NCBI GenBank assembly: GCA_018241405.1
Contig: JAFEDY010000031.1
Coordinates: 1-57,204, forward strand
Source of the DNA: Pseudomonadota bacterium
GTDB taxonomy: Bacteria > Pseudomonadota > Gammaproteobacteria > Burkholderiales > Burkholderiaceae_C
DNA: 57,204 nucleotides
Direction: 5' to 3'
The notes under the pieces are model-generated. The model ran no database searches. It saw only the letters and a list, made by a program, of their open reading frames with translations, and was not told the origin of the DNA. How positions within the stretch are numbered: the stretch's first letter is position 1; the number at the start of each line of letters is the position of its first letter. Of this stretch, positions 17,837-25,493 are shown in pieces. Made by a program: the position numbers and the translations under genes.

Positions 17837-18721
17837 ATGAGTACACCGAACCAAGGCACGACGCTGCCGTACTACTACGTCCCCGCACCGTCCAGCCATC
17901 CCGTGATGGCGGCCGTCGGGCTGTTTTTTGTCATTCTCGGCGCCGCGCTGTGGATCAACAGCTATGGCTGGGGCAAGTACTCGCTGGCTTTTGGCCTGGT
18001 ATGGTGGCTGGTCGTGCTCTACCAGTGGTTCCGTGAGGCGGCGCATGAGAGCGAGGGCGGACTGTATGGCCGCAAGGTCGACATCTCGTTCCGCTGGAGC
18101 ATGAGTTGGTTCATCTTCTCGGAGGTGATGTTCTTCGGTGCCTTCTTCACGGCCTTGTGGTGGGCGCGTGCGCATTCCGTGCCGGCCCTGGGCAGCCTGG
18201 ACAATGCCGTGTTGTGGCCCGACTTCAAGGCCGTGTGGCCCAGCCTGGCGGCCGGCGCGACGGCCTCGCCGGCCAACATCGTTGCTCCGTTCCAGACCGT
18301 CGGACCGTTTTGGCTGCCCACCATCAACACGGCCCTGCTGCTGAGCTCGGGCGTGACGCTGACCATCGCCCACTTCGCGCTGCGCGAAGACCAGCGCGGC
18401 AAGGCCATAGGCTTCATGTGGATCACCGTGCTGTTGGGCTTCATCTTCCTGTGCGTGCAGGGCTATGAGTATTACCACCTCTATACAGCCCTGGACCTTA
18501 GACTCGACTCGGGTGTGTATGGCACAACCTTCTACATGCTCACCGGTTTTCACGGCTTTCACGTGTTCATCGGCATGCTGATGCTGCTGTTCATCACGCT
18601 GCGCCTGCAAAGCGGCCACTTCACGGCGGAGCGGCATTTCGGCTTCGAGGGAGCGTCCTGGTACTGGCATTTCGTGGACGTGGTCTGGCTCGGCCTCTAT
18701 GTGCTGGTGTACTGGATGTGA
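17837..18721 (+). CDS. ctaE: Cytochrome c oxidase subunit III
   Basis: 294-residue seven-helix subunit III. Family stretches include SEVMFFGAFFTALWWARA, GYEYYHLYTALDLRLDSGVYG and GFHGFHVFIGMLMLLF. It stabilises subunit I and its proton uptake. AAGGAGACCGAGG precedes the start. It is the last gene of the operon and is followed by a strong bidirectional terminator. Confidence 0.95.
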   Translation: MSTPNQGTTLPYYYVPAPSSHPVMAAVGLFFVILGAALWINSYGWGKYSLAFGLVWWLVVLYQWFREAAHESEGGLYGRKVDISFRWSMSWFIFSEVMFFGAFFTALWWARAHSVPALGSLDNAVLWPDFKAVWPSLAAGATASPANIVAPFQTVGPFWLPTINTALLLSSGVTLTIAHFALREDQRGKAIGFMWITVLLGFIFLCVQGYEYYHLYTALDLRLDSGVYGTTFYMLTGFHGFHVFIGMLMLLFITLRLQSGHFTAERHFGFEGASWYWHFVDVVWLGLYVLVYWM

Positions 18722-18734
18722 CGCCGCGTGCAGG

Positions 18735-18770
18735 CCATGAAAAAAGCGCCGCGAGGCGCTTTTTTCATGG
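18735..18770. terminator. Bidirectional intrinsic terminator after ctaE
   Basis: A near-ideal symmetric hairpin: CCATGAAAAAAGCGCC (18735-18750) pairs perfectly with GGCGCTTTTTTCATGG (18755-18770) around a GCGA loop. The A-run and T-run make it effective on both strands. It separates the oxidase operon from the convergent twin-TM gene. Confidence 0.92.
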
Positions 18771-18784
18771 TGGGGGAAGGGGGC

Positions 18785-19009
18785 TCAGCGTGCGACGGCC
18801 GGCAGGCCCGTCGGCTGTATAAAGCCTAGCTTCCAGGCCAGCAACAGACACAGGAACAGCGCAATCGACAATCCCACGCGCAGCGCCAGCGACAGCAGCA
18901 TACGCCTGCCGCGCTGCTTGTCGTCGCCGCTGCCGCGCATCATGAAAAAAAGCGCCGAGCCCAGGCTTGCGATGATGGCGAGAAACGCCAAGGCCACGAA
19001 AATATTCAT
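18785..19009 (-). CDS. Small twin-transmembrane protein (DUF2909-like)
   Basis: 74-residue membrane protein: MNIFVALAFLAIIASLGSAL forms one helix, a basic loop (RGSGDDKQRGRR) follows, and a second helix LALRVGLSIALFLCLLLAW. This two-helix hairpin with a charged loop is typical of the small protein found between ctaE and surf1 in Burkholderiales. It is on the opposite strand, converging on ctaE and diverging from surf1 with only 15 bp between starts. Role unknown, presumably oxidase-related. Confidence 0.8.
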   Translation of the reverse strand: MNIFVALAFLAIIASLGSALFFMMRGSGDDKQRGRRMLLSLALRVGLSIALFLCLLLAWKLGFIQPTGLPAVAR

Positions 19010-19024
19010 GGAGCCCATTATCCG

Positions 19025-19789
19025 GTGAACGACCCCGCACGACATTCGTTTGGCCTGCGCTTCTGGCTCGTCACGCTGCTGGCCCTGGCCTTCACCCTGG
19101 CCACGGCCTCGCTGGGGTGGTGGCAGCTGTCGCGCGCCGCGCAGATGCGTGCCATGCAGGCGGCAATCGACGAGCGCCAGGCAATGGCCCCGCTGGACGA
19201 GGCCGACCTGCTGCACGCGCGCCCGGACGGCGCGGCGCTGCTGCATTACCGCGTGCGGCTGCGTGGGCAGTGGCTGCCCGAGGCCACGGTGTACCTGGAC
19301 AACCGTCAGATGCAGGGGCGACCGGGATTTTTTGTGCTTACGCCGCTGCGCCTGTCGGGCAGCCCCGGCGCCGTGCTGGTGCAGCGCGGCTGGGTGGCGC
19401 GCGACTTCCAGGAACGTGCCCACCTGCCGGACATCGCCACGCCGGCCGGCGAGGTGCAGGTAGAGGGGCGCCTGGCAGGGCCTCCTGCGCGGCTCTTTGA
19501 GTTCCAGCCGTCCGGGGCCGGCCAGGGGTCTTCGCGCATCCGGCAGAATCTGGACTTGGTCGCCTATGGGGCAGAGCGCGGACTCGACCTTCTGCCCCTG
19601 ACCGTGGTGCAGACCGGCAGCGCCAGCGACGGCTTGCGGCGTGACTGGGCGCCCATCGACAGCGGCGTCGCCAAGCACTACGGCTATGCGTTCCAATGGT
19701 TCGGGCTTTGCGGCCTGGTGGTCATCCTTTATGTCTGGTTCCAACTTGTCCGACGCTTTTTCTCCCCGGGCCGCCAGCACCGCGCCTGA
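19025..19789 (+). CDS. SURF1-family cytochrome oxidase assembly protein
   Basis: 254-residue protein with the SURF1 layout: one transmembrane helix near each end (about 10-30 and 226-246) around a periplasmic domain. Family motifs are GWWQLSRAAQM, YLDNRQMQGRPGFFVLTPL, RGWVARDF and the C-terminal HYGYAFQWFGLC. SURF1 helps insert heme a into subunit I. It uses a GTG start at 19025. The next gene begins inside its last 59 bases. Confidence 0.9.
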   Translation: MNDPARHSFGLRFWLVTLLALAFTLATASLGWWQLSRAAQMRAMQAAIDERQAMAPLDEADLLHARPDGAALLHYRVRLRGQWLPEATVYLDNRQMQGRPGFFVLTPLRLSGSPGAVLVQRGWVARDFQERAHLPDIATPAGEVQVEGRLAGPPARLFEFQPSGAGQGSSRIRQNLDLVAYGAERGLDLLPLTVVQTGSASDGLRRDWAPIDSGVAKHYGYAFQWFGLCGLVVILYVWFQLVRRFFSPGRQHRA

Positions 19790-20483
19790 GCCCGGTGCGC
19801 AGCAGCCACTTGGTCTCACGGTGCACAGCCTGCCGCAGGCCGGCGACGCCGTGGCCGCGCTGCAGCGCTCGCGCGGCAAGGGCCGCTGGCAGATGCTGGC
19901 GTTGCTGCTGGTGTGCGCCGCACCCGTGGTCGCCTCGTATTTCACCTACTACGTGATCCGCCCCGACGGCCGGCGCAGCTTTGGCGAGCTCATTGAGCCG
20001 CAGCGCCCCATGCCGGCCCAGGCCCAGGTGCATGCCCTTGACGGCCGGCCGCTGCGGCTCGACGAACTGCGAGGCCAATGGCTGCTCGTGAGCGTGGCGC
20101 CCGGTGCCTGTGACGCGGAATGCCGCAACAACCTGTACCTGCAGCGCCAGCTGCGCGAGACCCTGGGCCGCGAGAAGGAGCGCCTGGACTGGGTGTGGCT
20201 GGTCTCCGACGATGCCAATCCCCCCGCGGACCTTGCTCCGGCCCTGTCACAAGCCACCGTGCTGCGCGCCGACGACGCCACCATCGCCGCGTGGCTCGCG
20301 CCCGCGGCCGGCCATGCACTGCCCGAACACCTTTACGTGGTAGACCCCATGGGCCACTGGATGATGCGCTTTCCGGCGCACATGGACCGCTCCGGCGCGG
20401 CCAGCGCCAAGCGTGACCTGGAACGCCTGCTGCGCGCCTCCGCGTCCTGGGACCAGCCGGGCCGAGAGCGGGGGCAGCCATGA
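19731..20483 (+). CDS. Membrane-anchored Sco/thioredoxin-like protein, second Sco-like factor
   Basis: 250-residue protein with one transmembrane helix (about residues 47-67, MLALLLVCAAPVVASYFTYY) and a periplasmic thioredoxin-like domain. It has a Sco-spaced cysteine pair, CDAEC at residues 127-131, and a late DPMGHWMMRF stretch like the thiol-oxidoreductase C-terminus. It starts at 19731, overlapping surf1 by 59 bases, and itself overlaps ctaA by 4. Position and CxxxC suggest copper or redox handling for the oxidase; overall it differs clearly from the Sco encoded at 22557. Confidence 0.7.
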   Translation: MSGSNLSDAFSPRAASTAPEPGAQQPLGLTVHSLPQAGDAVAALQRSRGKGRWQMLALLLVCAAPVVASYFTYYVIRPDGRRSFGELIEPQRPMPAQAQVHALDGRPLRLDELRGQWLLVSVAPGACDAECRNNLYLQRQLRETLGREKERLDWVWLVSDDANPPADLAPALSQATVLRADDATIAAWLAPAAGHALPEHLYVVDPMGHWMMRFPAHMDRSGAASAKRDLERLLRASASWDQPGRERGQP

Positions 20484-21634
20484 GCGCCGCGCAACCACTC
20501 TACGACCTGGCCCCGCTCATCGAGGTCATGGCGCTGGGCGCCCTGATCGCACTCGGGCCGCTGGCCTGGGTCTGGTGGCGCGGGCGTGGTGGCAGCCCGG
20601 TGCGGCGCCTGCAGGCGCTCACGGTGCTGACGCTGTTCCTGACCTTCGACCTGGTCATGTTCGGCGCCTTCACGCGCCTGACGGACTCGGGCCTGGGCTG
20701 CCCCGACTGGCCGGGCTGCTACGGCAGCGCCAGCCCTGTGGGGGCCGTGGGTGAAATCTCGGCCGCCCAGCAGGCCATGCCCACGGGCCCGGTCACGCAC
20801 GGCAAGGCCTGGGTGGAGATGATCCATCGCTACCTGGCCACCGGCGTCGGCGTGCTCATCATCGTGCTCACGGTGGGCGCCTGGCGCCAGCGCGGGCGGC
20901 AGGCCACCATGAGTCCCTGGTGGCCCATGGCCACCCTGGCGTGGGTTTGTTTGCAGGGCGCGTTCGGCGCCCTTACGGTGACCATGAAGCTGTTTCCGGC
21001 CATCGTCACGCTGCACCTCATAGGCGGACTGGTGCTGCTGGTGCTGCTGTGCGTGCAGGCCGTGCGCCAGGGGCAGATAACGCAGGGCCGCCTGCCCGAG
21101 GCCCTGCCGCGCGGCCTGCGCCGGCTGCTGGCCGGCACGGCGCTGCTGGTGGCGCTGCAAAGCGTGCTGGGCGGCTGGGTCAGCACCAACTACGCGGTGC
21201 TGGCCTGCACCACCTTCCCGCAGTGCCAGGGCAGCTGGTGGCCCGACATGGCCTTTGCCGAGGGCTTCCAGGTCTGGCGTGCGCTGGGGGTGCTGCAGGA
21301 TGGCAGCCACATCAATTTTGCCGCCCTGACGGCCATCCACTACGTCCACCGGCTCGTGGCCTATGGCGCCTTGCTGGCGCTGGGCCTGCTGGCGTGGCGC
21401 CTGGCGCGCGCCGGCCTGTTGCGTGACCAGGCACGCTGGCTTGCCGGCCTGGCGCTGCTGCAGTTTGTTACCGGCCTGTCCAACGTGGTGCTGGACTGGC
21501 CGCTGGTCGCGGCCGTGCTGCACACCGGTGGCGCAGCGGCCCTGATCGTGGTGCTGACCTGGGCGCTGGCCGCCAGCCGCACCGTGGCGCATGCCGCGCG
21601 GGCGCCCTCCATCCCCAAGAGAGTTTCCGCATGA
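20480..21634 (+). CDS. ctaA: Heme A synthase
   Basis: 384-residue eight-helix membrane protein of the Cox15/CtaA family that oxidises the C8 methyl of heme O to give heme A. Seen are the extracytoplasmic cysteine loop CPDWPGCYG, histidine ligands in [34 protein letters not shown] and LHTGGAAAL, and a second cysteine pair [12 protein letters not shown]. It overlaps the upstream Sco-like gene by 4 bp and ctaB by 4 bp (ATGA). Confidence 0.94.
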   Translation: MSAAQPLYDLAPLIEVMALGALIALGPLAWVWWRGRGGSPVRRLQALTVLTLFLTFDLVMFGAFTRLTDSGLGCPDWPGCYGSASPVGAVGEISAAQQAMPTGPVTHGKAWVEMIHRYLATGVGVLIIVLTVGAWRQRGRQATMSPWWPMATLAWVCLQGAFGALTVTMKLFPAIVTLHLIGGLVLLVLLCVQAVRQGQITQGRLPEALPRGLRRLLAGTALLVALQSVLGGWVSTNYAVLACTTFPQCQGSWWPDMAFAEGFQVWRALGVLQDGSHINFAALTAIHYVHRLVAYGALLALGLLAWRLARAGLLRDQARWLAGLALLQFVTGLSNVVLDWPLVAAVLHTGGAAALIVVLTWALAASRTVAHAARAPSIPKRVSA

Positions 21635-22557
21635 GTGCCGCTCCCGCCCCCGCACCCGCTCCCGCCATGGCGGCGGCGCATGCCCTGCCATCGCGACTGT
21701 CGCAGTTCTACGCGTTGACCAAGCCCCGCGTGGTGCAGCTCATCGTGTTCTGCGCCTTCATCGGCATGGTGCTTGCCGTGCCCGGCCTGCCCAGCCTGGC
21801 GCAGTGGCGCCTGATGGCCGTGGCCAGCGCCGGCATCTGGCTCGTGGCCGGCGCGGCCGCGGCCTTCAATTGCCTGGTGGAGCGCCACATAGACGCCAAG
21901 ATGAAGCGCACCGCCTGGCGGCCCACGGCCAGGGGTGAGTTGTCCAATGGCCAGACACTGCTGTTTTCCGCCCTGCTGTGCGTGGCCGGCTCGGCGCTGC
22001 TGTATGTCTGGGTCAACCCTCTGACCATGTGGCTGACCTTTGCCACCTTCGTGGGCTACGCGGTGGTCTACACCGTGATCCTCAAGCCGCTCACGCCGCA
22101 GAACATCGTCATCGGCGGCGCCTCCGGCGCCATGCCGCCAGTGCTGGGCTGGGCCGCCATGACGGACAGCGTGGGCCCCGAGGCGCTGATCCTGTTCCTG
22201 ATCATCTTCCTGTGGACGCCGCCGCATTTCTGGGCCCTGGCGCTGTACCGCGTGGAGGACTACCGCAAGTCCGGCCTGCCCATGCTGCCCGTCACGCACG
22301 GCAACGCGTACACGCGGCTGCAGGTCTTTCTGTACACCGTTATCCTGTTTGCCGGCTGCCTCATGCCCTTCGTCTACGGCATGAGCTCGTGGATCTACCT
22401 GGCCTCCGCCGTGCTGCTGGGCGCGGGCTTCTGCCTCTACGGCTTCTGGCTCTGGCGCGACTATTCCGACATGCTGGCGCGCAAGACCTTCCGCTTCTCC
22501 CTGATCCACCTGAGCCTGCTGTTCGCGGCCCTGCTGGTGGACCACTATGTACTCTGA
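21631..22557 (+). CDS. ctaB: Protoheme IX farnesyltransferase (heme O synthase)
   Basis: 308-residue UbiA-superfamily prenyltransferase that farnesylates heme B to heme O, the substrate of CtaA. The prenyl-diphosphate/Mg2+ motif is in [19 protein letters not shown], and a second conserved stretch is [14 protein letters not shown]. Multiple transmembrane helices follow the family pattern. It overlaps ctaA by ATGA and its stop codon shares one base with the sco start. Confidence 0.95.
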   Translation: MSAAPAPAPAPAMAAAHALPSRLSQFYALTKPRVVQLIVFCAFIGMVLAVPGLPSLAQWRLMAVASAGIWLVAGAAAAFNCLVERHIDAKMKRTAWRPTARGELSNGQTLLFSALLCVAGSALLYVWVNPLTMWLTFATFVGYAVVYTVILKPLTPQNIVIGGASGAMPPVLGWAAMTDSVGPEALILFLIIFLWTPPHFWALALYRVEDYRKSGLPMLPVTHGNAYTRLQVFLYTVILFAGCLMPFVYGMSSWIYLASAVLLGAGFCLYGFWLWRDYSDMLARKTFRFSLIHLSLLFAALLVDHYVL

Positions 22558-23168
22558 TGTTGAAACGCGAAACTCTTAAAAAGATAGCTGTTGGCGCCCT
22601 GTGGGTGAGCGCTATCGGCTTTTTTTCTGCTTGTACTCCGAAGGGCCCCAAGTTCCAGGGCGTGGACCTGACCGGCGCCGAATACGCGCGCGACCTGCCG
22701 CTGACCGACCAATACGGCAAGCCGCGCAGCCTCAAGGACTTTGCCGGCAAGGTGGTGGTGGTGTTCTTCGGCTACACCCAATGCCCCGACGTGTGCCCCA
22801 CCTCCATGTCGGAGCTGGCCGAGGTCAAGCGTTCCCTGGGCGCCGAAGGCGACAGGCTGCAGGGCATCTTCGTCACCGTCGATCCCGAGCGCGACACGCC
22901 CGACATGCTCAAGGCCTACATGGCCAACTTCGACCCCAGCTTCATCGCCCTGCGCGGCACGCCTGAGCAACTGGCCGCCGTGGCCAAGGACTTCAAGATC
23001 TACTACAAACGCGTGGACGGCCAGACGCCCACGAGCTACACCATGGACCATTCCGCCGGCAGCTATGTCTACGACACCAAGGGCCGGCTGCGCGTGTACC
23101 ACCGCTACGGCAGCGGCGCGCAGAGCCTGGCGGCCGATGTGCGCGCCCTGCTCGACGAGGCGCGCTGA
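22557..23168 (+). CDS. Sco1/SenC/PrrC-family copper chaperone, lipoprotein
   Basis: 203-residue chaperone for the CuA site of subunit II. The start at 22557 overlaps the ctaB stop codon by one base. The N-terminus is a lipoprotein signal ([19 protein letters not shown], lipobox FSAC, Cys26). The mature domain has the copper ligands CPDVC at residues 76-80 and His165 in MDHSAG. Its signal-peptide codons are made of a copy of the dispersed hairpin repeat (22574-22630). Last gene of the oxidase assembly unit; it converges on the Bug gene with 13 bp between. Confidence 0.93.
   Translation: MLKRETLKKIAVGALWVSAIGFFSACTPKGPKFQGVDLTGAEYARDLPLTDQYGKPRSLKDFAGKVVVVFFGYTQCPDVCPTSMSELAEVKRSLGAEGDRLQGIFVTVDPERDTPDMLKAYMANFDPSFIALRGTPEQLAAVAKDFKIYYKRVDGQTPTSYTMDHSAGSYVYDTKGRLRVYHRYGSGAQSLAADVRALLDEAR
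22574..22630 (+). repeat. Dispersed hairpin repeat, copy 4, inside the sco signal-peptide codons
   Basis: The repeat pattern AAGATAGCTGTTGGCGCC, loop, GAGCGCTATCGGCTTTTTTT lies wholly within the sco reading frame and encodes residues of about 6-25. GATAGC (22583-22588) pairs with GCTATC (22611-22616), and a seven-T run follows at 22620-22626, so the terminator-like form is kept inside the gene. Confidence 0.75.
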
Positions 23169-23181
23169 CGCCCGGCAAGTC

Positions 23182-24189
23182 CTACTCGGCGCGAATACCC
23201 TGCTCGCGGATCACGCGGCTCATCATGGCCGTGTCGGCCCGCATGCGGTTGGCCAGGCCCTCGCTGGATGAACCCACGGCCTGCCAGCCCTGCTGGAACA
23301 GCTTGGCGCGCACTTCGGGGCTGCGGGCGATCTCGCCGATCACGCTTGCGAGTCGCGCACGCAGCGGCGCTGGCATGGAGGCGGGCGCCGCAAACGCGTT
23401 CCAGATCTCCAGCTGGAAGTCACGCACGCCCGCCTCGGACAGGCTGGGCACATCGGGCAGCAGCGCACTGCGCCCGGCCGACGTCACCCCCACCAGGCGC
23501 AGCTTGCCGGCGCGCTCCTGCGCCTGGGCCAGCGCCGGCGGCAGCAGCGCCATCTGCAGCTGGCCGCCCAGCATGGCGGTCGCCACCTGCGGGTAGCCGG
23601 GGTAGGGGATGTGCACGGGGGCGATGCCCGTGCGCGCCTTGAGCAGCTCCGTGCCCAGATGGCCCACCGTGCCCACTCCGGGCGTGCCGTAGCTCCAGCG
23701 GTCTCCCGCCTGGCGTGCGGCCTGCAGGAAGGCACGGGCGTCGGTGCCGGCGGGCACGCCGGGCTGGCTCACGGGCGCCGTGAGCACCAACGGCGACACC
23801 CCGATCAGCGACAGCGGCGCGAGATCCTTGGCGGGGTCATAGGGCACCTGGGGGTTGAGCAGCCTGGCGATGGTCAGATTGCCGTTGATGAACAGGCCTA
23901 TGGTGTGGCCGTCTTGCGCCTTGGCCACGGCATCGGCGCCGATATTGCCGCCCGCGCCCACCTTGTTCTCCACGACCACCGGCTGGCCCAGGGCCCGTGC
24001 CAGCGGCTCCGAGAAGGTGCGCGCCGTCAGATCCGGGGACGACCCCGGAGGAAAGCCCACGATGATGCGCAGGGGCTTGGCGGGCCAGCCCGGCGTGGCC
24101 GGCGCGGTGGGGTCGGCCGGGGCCGCGCCGCACGCCGCAGTCAGGGTCAGCGCCAGCAGGCTGCGGCGGGTAATGCAATGGCGGTGCAT
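23182..24189 (-). CDS. Bug/TctC-family substrate-binding protein
   Basis: 335-residue periplasmic receptor. A signal peptide (ITRRSLLALTLTAACGAAPA) with a possible lipobox-like TAAC is followed by the family pattern WPAKPLRIIVGFPPGSSPD and ENKVGAGGNIGADAVAK. Ligand unknown and no transporter genes nearby. It shows the same architecture as the pca-linked Bug protein but is clearly a different paralogue. It is convergent with sco and downstream of rpoH on the same strand, separated by a GC-rich hairpin. Confidence 0.9.
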   Translation of the reverse strand: MHRHCITRRSLLALTLTAACGAAPADPTAPATPGWPAKPLRIIVGFPPGSSPDLTARTFSEPLARALGQPVVVENKVGAGGNIGADAVAKAQDGHTIGLFINGNLTIARLLNPQVPYDPAKDLAPLSLIGVSPLVLTAPVSQPGVPAGTDARAFLQAARQAGDRWSYGTPGVGTVGHLGTELLKARTGIAPVHIPYPGYPQVATAMLGGQLQMALLPPALAQAQERAGKLRLVGVTSAGRSALLPDVPSLSEAGVRDFQLEIWNAFAAPASMPAPLRARLASVIGEIARSPEVRAKLFQQGWQAVGSSSEGLANRMRADTAMMSRVIREQGIRAE

Positions 24190-24211
24190 GGGGGAGCTCC
24201 TGGAAACAGAA

Positions 24212-24240
24212 AGGCGCGCGGCCCGTGGGGCCGCGCGCCT
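24212..24240 (-). terminator. GC-rich hairpin downstream of rpoH
   Basis: AGGCGCGCGGCCC (24212-24224) pairs perfectly over 13 bp with GGGCCGCGCGCCT (24228-24240) around a 3-base loop. On the minus strand it is followed by TTCTGTTTCC, a weak T-rich tail. It lies between the rpoH stop and the Bug gene start, so termination of rpoH transcripts is likely. Confidence 0.6.
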
Positions 24241-24267
24241 GGATTATCAGCCGCTGAGGCAAGCCGC

Positions 24268-25203
24268 TCAGGCGTACTCGACCAGCGCCTTCTTCATTTT
24301 CTTCATCGCTGCCACCTCGATCTGGCGGATGCGCTCGGCGCTCACGCCGTACTCGGCCGCCAACTCGTGCAGCGTCATGCCGCCCGTGCCATCGTCATTC
24401 ACCTGGAGCCAGCGCTGCTCCACGATGCGGCGGCTGCGCGCGTCCAGACCGTCCAGGGCCGCGGCAATGCCGTCGCTGGCCAGGGTATCGCGCTGGGCCG
24501 ATTCGATCATGGCCGTGGGCTCGTGGGCCGCGTCGGCCAGGTAGGCGATGGGGCCGAAGGCCTGTTCGCCGTCATCCGATGGGGCCGGGTCCAGTAGCAC
24601 GTCACCGCCGGCCAGGCGCGTCTCCATCTCGATGACCTCCTCGCGCTTGACGTTGAGCTGCTCGGCCACCCGATCGATCTCATGGTCGGACAGCGTCTCG
24701 CGGTGCGTGTCGGTGTCCATGGCCTCGGCCTTGAAGCCCTGCTTCATCGACCGCAGATTGAAGAACAGCTTGCGCTGGGCCTTGGTGGTCGCCACCTTGA
24801 CCATGCGCCAGTTCTTCAGGATGTATTCGTGGATCTCGGCCTTGATCCAGTGCATGGCGTAGCTCACCAGGCGCACGCCCTGGTCGGGGTCGAAGCGGCG
24901 CACGGCCTTCATCAGCCCCACGTTGCCCTCCTGGATCAGGTCGCCATGCGGCAGGCCATACCCCAGGTACTGGCGCGAGATCGACACCACCAGCCGCAGG
25001 TGCGACATCACCAGGCGACCGGCGGCGTCCAGATCGTTGTCGTTCTTGAGCTGGTGCGCATAGCGCTGCTCCTCCTCTAGCGTGAGCAGGGGCAGGCGGT
25101 TGACCGCAGAGATATAGGCGTCCAGGTTGCCCAACGGTGGCACCAGCGCCCACGGGTTCGCGGTCGCCAGGGTCGTCACGGTGGATGCAGTCTGGAGGGT
25201 CAT
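24268..25203 (-). CDS. rpoH: Heat-shock sigma factor RpoH (sigma-32)
   Basis: 311-residue sigma-70 family factor directing heat-shock transcription. Region 2 contains LRLVVSISRQYLGYGLPHGD, LIQEGNVGLMKAVRRFDPD and VRLVSYAMHWIKAEIHEYIL; the RpoH box is QRKLFFNLR; region 4 ends EYGVSAERIRQIEVAAMKKM. I chose the ATG at 25203, which has AAAGGA seven bases upstream, over longer in-frame starts that would run through the CIRCE element. CIRCE lies 33 bp upstream of the start, implying HrcA control. Confidence 0.95.
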   Translation of the reverse strand: MTLQTASTVTTLATANPWALVPPLGNLDAYISAVNRLPLLTLEEEQRYAHQLKNDNDLDAAGRLVMSHLRLVVSISRQYLGYGLPHGDLIQEGNVGLMKAVRRFDPDQGVRLVSYAMHWIKAEIHEYILKNWRMVKVATTKAQRKLFFNLRSMKQGFKAEAMDTDTHRETLSDHEIDRVAEQLNVKREEVIEMETRLAGGDVLLDPAPSDDGEQAFGPIAYLADAAHEPTAMIESAQRDTLASDGIAAALDGLDARSRRIVEQRWLQVNDDGTGGMTLHELAAEYGVSAERIRQIEVAAMKKMKKALVEYA

Positions 25204-25235
25204 GTCAGAAATCCTTTCTTCCATACAAGAGGATG

Positions 25236-25262
25236 TTAGCACTCCATTGGAGTGAGTGCTAA
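25236..25262. promoter_or_regulatory. CIRCE element (HrcA operator) upstream of rpoH
   Basis: TTAGCACTC (25236-25244), nine bases, GAGTGCTAA (25254-25262): an exact match to the CIRCE consensus bound by the heat-shock repressor HrcA. On the minus strand TTAGCA and TAACAT are 18 bp apart across the element and could be the -35 and -10 of the rpoH promoter, so HrcA binding would block RNA polymerase directly. Confidence 0.93.
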
Positions 25263-25373
25263 GGCCAGAGTTCCCGTGGGTAAATACCCGCCCGTGCATG
25301 TCACGCGGCGTATGCATAAAAGTGGCGTTCTCTAAATGTCGCCCATTGGGTTCTGCGCTCGCGCTGAGCGAGG

Positions 25374-25401
25374 GCGCCACGCCGCCACGCCGCCACGCCG
25401 C
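25374..25401. repeat. Short tandem repeat of GCCGCCAC
   Basis: Two full 8-bp units GCCGCCAC (25381-25388, 25389-25396) with partial units on both sides lie in the 290-bp gap between the divergent rpoH and cytochrome genes. The same gap also holds the palindrome GGGTAAATACCC (25278-25289), besides CIRCE and the Fur box. No gene is seen in it. Confidence 0.6.
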
Positions 25402-25454
25402 TGTCCGTGGTGCGCTGACCACAAGGCTTGAATTGCGCGAGAGGAGTGCGAATA

Positions 25455-25475
25455 GAATCGAGAACCAATCTCATT
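25455..25475. promoter_or_regulatory. Fur box upstream of the flavin/heme redox operon
   Basis: On the minus strand the site reads AATGAGATTGGTTCTC then GATTC; the first 16 bases match 14 of 16 positions of the proteobacterial Fur pattern AATGAGAATGATTCTC. It overlaps a -10-like TAGAAT (25453-25458) just upstream of the diheme cytochrome gene, as expected for an iron-repressed promoter. Confidence 0.7.
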
Positions 25476-25493
25476 ACGACTCCTGTTCCCAAA

